From Hedera helix (lineage: Eukaryota > Streptophyta > Magnoliopsida > Apiales > Araliaceae), in contig OX359278.1 of assembly GCA_947179155.2 (NCBI GenBank), positions 16,711,996 through 16,775,995 on the forward strand: 64,000 bases of DNA, in the 5' to 3' direction. The notes under the pieces were generated by a model. It was given only the letters and a program-made list of their open reading frames with translations. It was not told the DNA's origin and ran no database searches. The position numbers and the translations under genes were made by a program. This document shows positions 23,130-33,601 of this stretch, in pieces (position 1 is the stretch's first letter; the number at the start of each line of letters is the position of its first letter).

Positions 23130-23415
23130 CATGTATTAAATTGTGGGAATAACCTTACGGAGCGGATTGCCGCCTGTTGGTGAATAACCTTTCGTATTCA
23201 TTCATTATTAATCTCTGAGAATAACCTTACGGAGCGGATTGCCGCCTGTTTGGTGAATAACTCTTTGTACTCAAATTCTATTAAATTGTGGGAATAACCT
23301 TACGGAGCGGATTGCCGCCTGTTTGGTGAATAACTCTTTGTACTCAAATTCTATTAAATTGTGGGAATAACCTTACGGAGCGGATTGCCGCCTGTTGGTG
23401 AATAACCCTTTGTAT
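23130..23415. repeat. ~73-bp tandem repeat (4 units) in each LTR
   Basis: Four copies centred on GGAATAACCTTACGGAGCGG, spaced 72-73 bp, with TTGCCGCCTGTTTGGTGAAT following. The same array is in LTRs 2 and 3. It is the most GC-rich and strongly conserved segment of the LTR. Confidence 0.85.
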
Positions 23416-24604
23416 TAATTTCCTTCACCTTTTGTTAATCAAACCTGCTACGGTAAGGGATATTATTTTCTTTCATACTCCTAAATCGAAATTTATTATG
23501 GAACTATTGCTTCTATAATTCCTGAAAATATTATATGTTCCATAATAGTTGAACTTCATTATTTCAACTGAACCTTCCTATTTACGTGAACCTTTCTATT
23601 GAATTGTAACCGTTATTCTGAACTGTGGATCTTGAATATCATTTTTAAATTTCACTCCACATCATGTTGACAATTTGGACATTATTTGAATCTGTACAAA
23701 GTAAACTTCCGATACTTATTGTTATCCTATTTCTTCTGTTCATCATTTATATCATTCTAATCATCCAAAAATCAAGCTGTTGTGAATATCTGTGGCCGGG
23801 GGCACAGATGTGATATATTTGTTGAACAGATGATAGGTTAAAGGCGATATAATAGGTTAAAGGCGATACATCTGTTCGGTGTCTTTTATGGCACGTGGTG
23901 AATGTTCTCTTTAGCCCGTAGTGCAAAGATGAACTGTTGTTTGGTATGATTATGACCAAAGGCTGAATCTGGTATAATCATGACCGTTGGTGTTATATTG
24001 AATGTCTTTGGCCCGTAGTGCAAAGATGAACTGTTGATCTGCATGATTATGATCAGGAACTGTGAATTTGTATTATCTTGACTAATGATATTTCAGATGA
24101 TAAAAGTTGATGATGTTTTTCCTAAAAAGAGAACCGAGTGGACATTATAGTCTGCATTATTCTTCTAATAGATTACTCATTCCGCTGCTATTATTGATCT
24201 GAACGTTGTTTAAGAATTTAACTGCAGTTTTTGATATAAACCTTGTAGTCTATTGTATTCTATCAAGAACTCAACTGTTGAAGACTAATGATAATTTATT
24301 CGTCATTATCTTAGTCATGATATTCTTTACTGGGCTATTTGAGCTCACCCTTTCTTTTGTTCCATTGTTTTTCAACAGGAGATGAAAACATAACAGGGTC
24401 TAGCCGGGGAATGGAGTGAGGGTCCGAGGAATAGTTATCATAGTCTTCACGTTTTGTAAAATAGTGTGGCAATAATAGTGAAGACTTAGTTGTGTATTAT
24501 TATACACTGTATTGTTGTACGTTGTGCTTTGTTGTAATAATTTTGTTGTAGTATTTTGACGACTCAAGTTTGGGCTGTGTGGGCCCAGATTTGGGGGCGT
24601 CACA

Positions 24605-24619
24605 GTTGGTATCAGAGCC
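24605..24619 (+). other. Primer-binding site (initiator tRNA-Met type)
   Basis: GTTGGTATCAGAGCC immediately after the LTR end, matching the complement of the 3' end of plant initiator methionine tRNA. Its twin is at 28630-28644. Confidence 0.88.
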
Positions 24620-25040
24620 ATATAACGAAGAGCCCCGAGCCTCTCGCTGGTGACTTCCTAGGGAAAGGGGATGCACCGAAGCCAGACTCTCCGTAGGGGA
24701 CGCCTATAGTACAGGTGGCAAACTGATAGGTACCATTGTGAGGTTCTGTCCCTATGGTGGGATGAGAGTCACAGTTGGCATCAGAGCTTGGGGATATGGT
24801 CTTTAATGGAGATCTGGGGTTAGAACTAGGAGGGGAGAGACGAATAGAATCAGTCACTAGTGTGTCCTACCTAAATTAGATTTTATTATCTAATAAGGTG
24901 ATTTGAATATAGAGACATGAAGTTATGAGTCAGTTTATTTGAACTAACAATTATTTTGTGACCACAGTTTAGTATGGCATCTGAAAATCAGGAGGATAAC
25001 TATGAAATGCCCGGTACGTCAATTTCGGGGACGAAATTTC

Positions 25041-25055
25041 ATAAGGAGGGGAGGT
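25041..25055 (+). other. Polypurine tract
   Basis: ATAAGGAGGGGAGGT immediately before TGTAAGACCCC of LTR 2, the primer for second-strand synthesis. The twin is at 29066-29080. Confidence 0.88.
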
Positions 25056-28000
25056 TGTAAGACCCCGAATTTTATGAAATACAAAATTTAATTTTTCTTC
25101 ATATATATTTTTTTTGAAACAGTAAGTGGTTAAATCGATAAAGTTAAAAGTTAAGGATGTTATGTGCAAATTTTATTTTGTCGGACAATATTCGTTTGGT
25201 CGGGGAATATTCGTGTCGTACGACGGCGCCGAAATAACAAATTATTGGTGGACCCCACAACGGAATATTTGTCGGATATAGAAAACGACAGAAATAACCT
25301 TTTTAAATAAAAATAGTCAACGAAACTGTTAAAATACCGGTGATAAAAGAATAGTAGCATACGGTAGTTTTTGGTATTTTCTGTAGCACACGGTACTCTA
25401 CAGTAACACACGGTATTGCATAGTGTCTCATATTATTGGTCTGATAATTGACACCGTAACTGTTACGCATCATTTCATCGATAATTGTCACTGCATAATA
25501 TTTTATATTATCAATTCAATAATTGTTGTTACACAGTATTTTGCATTATTGATTTAATAATTGTCATTACACTGTATTTTATATCATTGAGTCAATAATT
25601 GTTGCTGCACTGTTTTTAAAATTATTGAACCTAATAATTGTCACAGTAACATATGCACAGTAATTCACATTATTGAATCAATAATTGTCATGACACAGTA
25701 ACGTATTTTTCTTTTACATACCTTCTGCATTATTGTTATCTCTATTACGGTATTATTTAAACAGTTGTATTTCATTAATTAATTGACTTGATATCTAAGA
25801 GTTAGCTGTATTTATAACAATTAGTCATAATAATTGAATTGATAAAGTTATTTGTTTATAATATAAAGTTAGGTGATTATTAGGTGATATGAAAGGAATG
25901 GTGTAGATTAAAGTGTGAATTATTGTTGAATAATTGAATTGATTTGTTTATAATATAAAGTTAGGTGATTATTAGGTGATATGAAATGAATGGTATAGAT
26001 TAAAGTGTGAATTATTGTTGAATAATTGAATTGATTTGTTTATAATATAAAGTTAGGTGATTATTAGGTGATATGAAATGAATGGTGTAGATTAAAAATA
26101 ATATAATATTTGAAATGGATGGTGTAGATTAAAAGATGATCTTTAAATGAATGGTTTAGATTAAATGAATGATAAGATTTTTGGCTATAAATAGAAGCCT
26201 TAACTAAGGATTTTTCATAAACTTCCTTACTTGTTCTTTCTTTCTATCTCTAAATACTTTTTGTGTAAGTTCTCTCTAAGTGTTCTTAAGTCATTCCTAG
26301 TTTTGAAATCTTTTGCATTCTTCTTTGAATTCCCGAGTAGAATTTTCTTATGTACAGCAACTCTTACGAAAAATCGTAGTAAATTCATTATTTGTCAGAA
26401 TTTAATGAATTAAAAGCCTGTCTCTTCAGTTTTTCGTCCTCTACAACTTTGAAGAAGGAAGAAAAGTCATCTGAAATCATCTTCATGTCTTAAAATACTA
26501 AAAACCGTAACCTATTCTGATTTTCGTCACTATTTTCAGTCTTAGTTTTGAAAATTCATAACTCATTCATATTAACTCCGAATTGAGTGATTCTTGAGTC
26601 TATGCCGTCTATCTTTCCGAGAGTAACATTATTTTAAAAGCATAAAGAGATTTTAAAAACTCTAGAAGACTCAAAAGTCAGATTCCTTACTGCTACAAAC
26701 AAGGAAGGATTTGTTCGGCTATAAACTTGTTTCACAATATCAAGGTAAGGAATATCATCTTCTTTCATATTCTATTGTTCAAACTTACTACGGTAAGGAA
26801 TATCATCTTCTTTCATATTCTATTGTTCAAACTTACTACGATAAGGAATATCATATTCTTTCATATTCTATTGTTCAAACTTACTACGGTAAGGAATATC
26901 ATCTTCTTTCATATTCTATTGTTCAAACTTACTACGATAAGGAATATCATATTCTTTCATATTCTATTGTTCAAACTTACTACGGTAAGGAATGTCATCT
27001 TCTTTCATCTTCTATTATTAAAACTTACTACGGTAAGGGATACCATCTTTTTCATCTTCCATTATTCAAACATACTATGGTAAGGGATTATCATTATTTG
27101 ATTCTCGATAATAATATTGTTTCTTCCTTACTCATAAGACGTGCCTTTTATTTCCATGTATTAAATTGTGGGAATAACCTTACGGAGCGGATTGCCGCCT
27201 GTTGGTGAATAACCTTTCGTATTCATTCATTATTAATCTCTGAGAATAACCTTACGGAGCGGATTGCCGCCTGTTTGGTGAATAACTCTTTGTACTCAAA
27301 TTCTATTAAATTGTGGGAATAACCTTACGGAGCGGATTGCCGCCTGTTTGGTGAATAACTCTTTGTACTCAAATTCTATTAAATTGTGGGAATAACCTTA
27401 CGGAGCGGATTGCCGCCTGTTGGTGAATAACCCTTTGTATTAATTTCCTTCACCTTTTGTTAATCAAACCTGCTACGGTAAGGGATATTATTTTCTTTCA
27501 TACTCCTAAATCGAAATTTATTATGGAACTATTGCTTCTATAATTCCTGAAAATATTATATGTTCCATAATAGTTGAACTTCATTATTTCAACTGAACCT
27601 TCCTATTTACGTGAACCTTTCTATTGAATTGTAACCGTTATTCTGAACTGTGGATCTTGAATATCATTTTTAAATTTCACTCCACATCATGTTGACAATT
27701 TGGACATTATTTGAATCTGTACAAAGTAAACTTCCGATACTTATTGTTATCCTATTTCTTCTGTTCATCATTTATATCATTCTAATCATCCAAAAATCAA
27801 GCTGTTGTGAATATCTGTGGCCGGGGGCACAGATGTGATATATTTGTTGAACAGATGATAGGTTAAAGGCGATATAATAGGTTAAAGGCGATACATCTGT
27901 TCGGTGTCTTTTATGGCACGTGGTGAATGTTCTCTTTAGCCCGTAGTGCAAAGATGAACTGTTGTTTGGTATGATTATGACCAAAGGCTGAATCTGGTAT

Positions 28001-28629
28001 AATCATGACCGTTGGTGTTATATTGAATGTCTTTGGCCCGTAGTGCAAAGATGAACTGTTGATCTGCATGATTATGATCAGGAACTGTGAATTTGTATTA
28101 TCTTGACTAATGATATTTCAGATGATAAAAGTTGATGATGTTTTTCCTAAAAAGAGAACCGAGTGGACATTATAGTCTGCATTATTCTTCTAATAGATTA
28201 CTCATTCCGCTGCTATTAGTGATCTGAACGTTGTTTAAGAATTTAACTGCAGTTTTTGATATAAACCTTGTAGTCTATTGTATTCTATCAAGAACTCAAC
28301 TGTTGAAGACTAATGATAATTTATTCGTCATTATCTTAGTCATGATATTCTTTACTGGGCTATTTGAGCTCACCCTTTCTTTTGTTCCATTGTTTTTCAA
28401 CAGGAGATGAAAACATAACAGGGTCTAGCCGGGGAATGGAGTGAGGGTCCGAGGAATAGTTATCATAGTCTTCACGTTTTGTAAAATAGTGTGGCAATAA
28501 TAGTGAAGACTTAGTTGTGTATTATTATACACTGTATTGTTGTACGTTGTGCTTTGTTGTAATAATTTTGTTGTAGTATTTTGACGACTCAAGTTTGGGC
28601 TGTGTGGGCCCAGATTTGGGGGCGTCACA
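25056..28629 (+). repeat. LTR 2 (central) of the tri-LTR element
   Basis: 3574 bp. Private bases seen by eye: A at 25995 (G in LTRs 1 and 3) and G at 28219 (T in LTRs 1 and 3). Confidence 0.92.
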
Positions 28630-29080
28630 GTTGGTATCAGAGCCATATAACGAAGAGCCCCGAGCCTCTCGCTGGTGACTTCCTAGGGAAAGGGGATGCA
28701 CCGAAGCCAGACTCTCCGTAGGGGACGCCTATAGTACAGGTGGCAAACTGATAGGTACCATTGTGAGGTTCTGTCCCTATGGTGGGATGAGAGTCACAGT
28801 TGGCATCAGAGCTTGGGGATATGGTCTTTAATGGAGATCTGGGGTTAGAACTAGGAGGGGAGAGACGAATAGAATCAGTCACTAGTGTGTCCTACCTAAA
28901 TTAGATTTTATTATCTAATAAGGTGATTTGAATATAGAGACATGAAGTTATGAGTCAGTTTATTTGAACTAACAATTATTTTGTGACCACAGTTTAGTAT
29001 GGCATCTGAAAATCAGGAGGATAACTATGAAATGCCCGGTACGTCAATTTCGGGGACGAAATTTCATAAGGAGGGGAGGT
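28630..29080 (+). mobile_element. Internal region 2 of the tri-LTR element (451 bp)
   Basis: Appears identical to internal region 1 by eye, including the primer-binding site, the second PBS-like copy, the 28-codon frame and the purine tract. Confidence 0.88.
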
Positions 29081-32000
29081 TGTAAGACCCCGAATTTTAT
29101 GAAATACAAAATTTAATTTTTCTTCATATATATTTTTTTTGAAACAGTAAGTGGTTAAATCGATAAAGTTAAAAGTTAAGGATGTTATGTGCAAATTTTA
29201 TTTTGTCGGACAATATTCGTTTGGTCGGGGAATATTCGTGTCGTACGACGGCGCCGAAATAACAAATTATTGGTGGACCCCACAACGGAATATTTGTCGG
29301 ATATAGAAAACGACAGAAATAACCTTTTTAAATAAAAATAGTCAACGAAACTGTTAAAATACCGGTGATAAAAGAATAGTAGCATACGGTAGTTTTTGGT
29401 ATTTTCTGTAGCACACGGTACTCTACAGTAACACACGGTATTGCATAGTGTCTCATATTATTGGTCTGATAATTGACACCGTAACTGTTACGCATCATTT
29501 CATCGATAATTGTCACTGCATAATATTTTATATTATCAATTCAATAATTGTTGTTACACAGTATTTTGCATTATTGATTTAATAATTGTCATTACACTGT
29601 ATTTTATATCATTGAGTCAATAATTGTTGCTGCACTGTTTTTAAAATTATTGAACCTAATAATTGTCACAGTAACATATGCACAGTAATTCACATTATTG
29701 AATCAATAATTGTCATGACACAGTAACGTATTTTTCTTTTACATACCTTCTGCATTATTGTTATCTCTATTACGGTATTATTTAAACAGTTGTATTTCAT
29801 TAATTAATTGACTTGATATCTAAGAGTTAGCTGTATTTATAACAATTAGTCATAATAATTGAATTGATAAAGTTATTTGTTTATAATATAAAGTTAGGTG
29901 ATTATTAGGTGATATGAAAGGAATGGTGTAGATTAAAGTGTGAATTATTGTTGAATAATTGAATTGATTTGTTTATAATATAAAGTTAGGTGATTATTAG
30001 GTGATATGAAATGAATGGTGTAGATTAAAGTGTGAATTATTGTTGAATAATTGAATTGATTTGTTTATAATATAAAGTTAGGTGATTATTAGGTGATATG
30101 AAATGAATGGTGTAGATTAAAAATAATATAATATTTGAAATGGATGGTGTAGATTAAAAGATGATCTTTAAATGAATGGTTTAGATTAAATGAATGATAA
30201 GATTTTTGGCTATAAATAGAAGCCTTAACTAAGGATTTTTCATAAACTTCCTTACTTGTTCTTTCTTTCTATCTCTAAATACTTTTTGTGTAAGTTCTCT
30301 CTAAGTGTTCTTAAGTCATTCCTAGTTTTGAAATCTTTTGCATTCTTCTTTGAATTCCCGAGTAGAATTTTCTTATGTACAGCAACTCTTACGAAAAATC
30401 GTAGTAAATTCATTATTTGTCAGAATTTAATGAATTAAAAGCCTGTCTCTTCAGTTTTTCGTCCTCTACAACTTTGAAGAAGGAAGAAAAGTCATCTGAA
30501 ATCATCTTCATGTCTTAAAATACTAAAAACCGTAACCTATTCTGATTTTCGTCACTATTTTCAGTCTTAGTTTTGAAAATTCATAACTCATTCATATTAA
30601 CTCCGAATTGAGTGATTCTTGAGTCTATGCCGTCTATCTTTCCGAGAGTAACATTATTTTAAAAGCATAAAGAGATTTTAAAAACTCTAGAAGACTCAAA
30701 AGTCAGATTCCTTACTGCTACAAACAAGGAAGGATTTGTTCGGCTATAAACTTGTTTCACAATATCAAGGTAAGGAATATCATCTTCTTTCATATTCTAT
30801 TGTTCAAACTTACTACGGTAAGGAATATCATCTTCTTTCATATTCTATTGTTCAAACTTACTACGATAAGGAATATCATATTCTTTCATATTCTATTGTT
30901 CAAACTTACTACGGTAAGGAATATCATCTTCTTTCATATTCTATTGTTCAAACTTACTACGATAAGGAATATCATATTCTTTCATATTCTATTGTTCAAA
31001 CTTACTACGGTAAGGAATGTCATCTTCTTTCATCTTCTATTATTAAAACTTACTACGGTAAGGGATACCATCTTTTTCATCTTCCATTATTCAAACATAC
31101 TATGGTAAGGGATTATCATTATTTGATTCTCGATAATAATATTGTTTCTTCCTTACTCATAAGACGTGCCTTTTATTTCCATGTATTAAATTGTGGGAAT
31201 AACCTTACGGAGCGGATTGCCGCCTGTTGGTGAATAACCTTTCGTATTCATTCATTATTAATCTATGAGAATAACCTTACGGAGCGGATTGCCGCCTGTT
31301 TGGTGAATAACTCTTTGTACTCAAATTCTATTAAATTGTGGGAATAACCTTACGGAGCGGATTGCCGCCTGTTTGGTGAATAACTCTTTGTACTCAAATT
31401 CTATTAAATTGTGGGAATAACCTTACGGAGCGGATTGCCGCCTGTTGGTGAATAACCCTTTGTATTAATTTCCTTCACCTTTTGTTAATCAAACCTGCTA
31501 CGGTAAGGGATATTATTTTCTTTCATACTCCTAAATCGAAATTTATTATGGAACTATTGCTTCTATAATTCCTGAAAATATTATATGTTCCATAATAGTT
31601 GAACTTCATTATTTCAACTGAACCTTCCTATTTACGTGAACCTTTCTATTGAATTGTAACCGTTATTCTGAACTGTGGATCTTGAATATCATTTTTAAAT
31701 TTCACTCCACATCATGTTGACAATTTGGACATTATTTGAATCTGTACAAAGTAAACTTCCGATACTTATTGTTATCCTATTTCTTCTGTTCATCATTTAT
31801 ATCATTCTAATCATCCAAAAATCAAGCTGTTGTGAATATCTGTGGCCGGGGGCACAGATGTGATATATTTGTTGAACAGATGATAGGTTAAAGGCGATAT
31901 AATAGGTTAAAGGCGATACATCTGTTCGGTGTCTTTTATGGCACGTGGTGAATGTTCTCTTTAGCCCGTAGTGCAAAGATGAACTGTTGTTTGGTATGAT

Positions 32001-32654
32001 TATGACCAAAGGCTGAATCTGGTATAATCATGACCGTTGGTGTTATATTGAATGTCTTTGGCCCGTAGTGCAAAGATGAACTGTTGATCTGCATGATTAT
32101 GATCAGGAACTGTGAATTTGTATTATCTTGACTAATGATATTTCAGATGATAAAAGTTGATGATGTTTTTCCTAAAAAGAGAACCGAGTGGACATTATAG
32201 TCTGCATTATTCTTCTAATAGATTACTCATTCCGCTGCTATTATTGATCTGAACGTTGTTTAAGAATTTAACTGCAGTTTTTGATATAAACCTTGTAGTC
32301 TATTGTATTCTATCAAGAACTCAACTGTTGAAGACTAATGATAATTTATTCGTCATTATCTTAGTCATGATATTCTTTACTGGGCTATTTGAGCTCACCC
32401 TTTCTTTTGTTCCATTGTTTTTCAACAGGAGATGAAAACATAACAGGGTCTAGCCGGGGAATGGAGTGAGGGTCCGAGGAATAGTTATCATAGTCTTCAC
32501 GTTTTGTAAAATAGTGTGGCAATAATAGTGAAGACTTAGTTGTGTATTATTATACACTGTATTGTTGTACGTTGTGCTTTGTTGTAATAATTTTGTTGTA
32601 GTATTTTGACGACTCAAGTTTGGGCTGTGTGGGCCCAGATTTGGGGGCGTCACA
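29081..32654 (+). repeat. LTR 3 of the tri-LTR element
   Basis: 3574 bp. Private base seen: A at 31265 (C in LTRs 1 and 2). It ends CACA next to the downstream AGGTT duplication. Confidence 0.92.
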
Positions 32655-32893
32655 AGGTTAATATCTTTAACCTAGTTTATCAACTCATTTGGATTTAAAA
32701 TATAATCCAATTAGATTTGCTTTAATTAATTATACACTTTGCTTTAATTCTTTAAATAAATATACAAGCACATAAGTACATTTATTTAATTATCTAATGC
32801 ACAATTAATTAATGAGAAAAGTTTAAATTCATTGCTAAATATTTATTAAGTATATTTACAATGACTAATGAAATTCGTGGTCATTACAATTAT

Positions 32894-33601
32894 AATAATA
32901 AATATTGTAAACTGATTCTTTTATTTTTAATCATTTATAATGATAAAAATTATAAATTATCTAACTTGTACAACTACTCGTTGTAAAATTTATTGTTTTA
33001 TAATTTTTAGTGAACCACCTCAATTTTGAAATTAAAAATATTTCAAATTAATTTTTAAACGTATCTTATAATTTGAAATTGATGAAATATTATATTATTA
33101 GTACAAATTTGGATTTGAAATTTTGAAGGACTTCCACTCCTTAATATTTGGAAGAAAATAAAAATGTTCAAACTTTTAAGACATTAATTTTGAAAGAGTT
33201 CGTAAAGAATCCAATAGTGAATCTACATAATGCCACGTAAGAATGAGACCTTTTAGAATACATTTAAAAATAGATTTTATAGTGTATTATGTGTAAATTT
33301 TAATATTGTAACAAAAATACAATTAAAAAAACATGATTGCTTTTTCCCCAATGTTTGGAGGAGTTATTCTATATATATTTCTTTTGGTGGTACTGTTTAT
33401 TTGTCACAAGAATTCAATTATATATATATATATTGCAAATCTTTTTCTAATCAAAGTTAACCACCAAAGGGAAAAAGAACCGTAAAGCACATATAGTAAC
33501 TTTTATGCTAGTTTTAAGACATTAATTTTGAAAGAGTTCATAAAGAATCCAATACTGAATCTACATAATGCCACGTAAGAATGAGTACTTTTAGATTCCC
33601 A
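32894..33601. repeat. 3' flank of the BAHD gene, with a 74-bp direct repeat
   Basis: AT-rich DNA. A segment at 33174-33247 (TTTTAAGACATTAATTTTGA...CACGTAAGAATGA) is repeated at 33512-33585 with about two differences, an offset of 338 bp. The second copy ends 16 bp from the stop codon of the acyltransferase, so the gene's 3' flank was duplicated or extended. Nothing else is recognised. Confidence 0.7.

Larger units (their letters stand above)
21031..24604 (+). repeat. LTR 1 of the tri-LTR element
   Basis: 3574 bp, TG...CA ends. It contains a 92-bp tandem repeat, a TATA box, a 48-bp minisatellite and a 73-bp repeat. The only private base I noticed is A at 22332, where LTRs 2 and 3 have G. Confidence 0.92.
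24605..25055 (+). mobile_element. Internal region 1 of the tri-LTR element (451 bp)
   Basis: Opens with the primer-binding site GTTGGTATCAGAGCC directly after LTR 1 and closes with the purine tract at 25041-25055. No gag-pol is present. A second PBS-like copy is at 24774-24787. A 28-codon frame (24974-25060, starting MASENQEDNYEMPG) runs through the purine tract and stops at the TAA two bases into LTR 2. It may be a relic of the gag start. Confidence 0.88.
21031..32654 (+). mobile_element. Non-autonomous tri-LTR Gypsy (Tekay/Del-like) element, LTR-int-LTR-int-LTR
   Basis: Three LTRs (21031-24604, 25056-28629, 29081-32654; 3574 bp each) alternate with two 451-bp internal regions, giving an exact 4025-bp period. 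Each LTR starts TGTAAGACCCC and ends GGGGGCGTCACA. The whole array, and not each unit, is flanked by AGGTT (21026-21030 and 32655-32659), so it sits in a single target site. Each internal region has a primer-binding site complementary to initiator tRNA-Met (TTGGTATCAGAGCC) and a purine tract (AAGGAGGGGAGG) but no gag or pol, so replication would need proteins from a relative. TTTCGGGGACGAAATTTC before the tract is typical of chromovirus (Tekay/Del) Gypsy elements. The LTRs are nearly identical, so the event is recent. Confidence 0.92.
17598..32888 (-). mobile_element. Solo LTR of a Gypsy-type retrotransposon, split by a nested tri-LTR element
   Basis: On the minus strand it runs from TGTAATGACC (32888 side) to GGGGTCGTCACA (17598 side). 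It is flanked by ATTAT on both sides (17593-17597 and 32889-32893), a 5-bp target duplication. With the nested insertion and one copy of its AGGTT duplication removed, the LTR is about 3.66 kb (17598-21030 plus 32660-32888). No primer-binding site, polypurine tract or gag-pol was found, so this is a solo LTR left by LTR-LTR recombination. GGCTATAAAAG on the minus strand near 20495 is a likely LTR TATA box. It resembles the LTRs at 41535-44939 and 49.6-58.8 kb in its ends and in the GAATGAGCA...GGCTCAGCAAG block. Confidence 0.85.

Noticed and set aside
22686..23183. 165-codon frame with 16-residue repeats (and copies at 26711 and 30736) as a gene
   Set aside because: It lies wholly in an LTR minisatellite whose 48-bp unit keeps all frames open. 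A second overlapping frame is equally open, and there is no domain or start context.
22721..23415. Regularly spaced repeats as a CRISPR array
   Set aside because: The units are contiguous tandem repeats without unique spacers, inside a plant LTR. No cas genes are present.
24400..24857. Minus-strand frames at LTR end and internal region (and their copies)
   Set aside because: Antisense to the retroelement, crossing the primer-binding site, with no recognisable product.
17598..32888. A complete autonomous retrotransposon spanning the whole interval
   Set aside because: The outer ends belong to one LTR and the inner structure has its own target duplication. There is no gag-pol anywhere in the interval.
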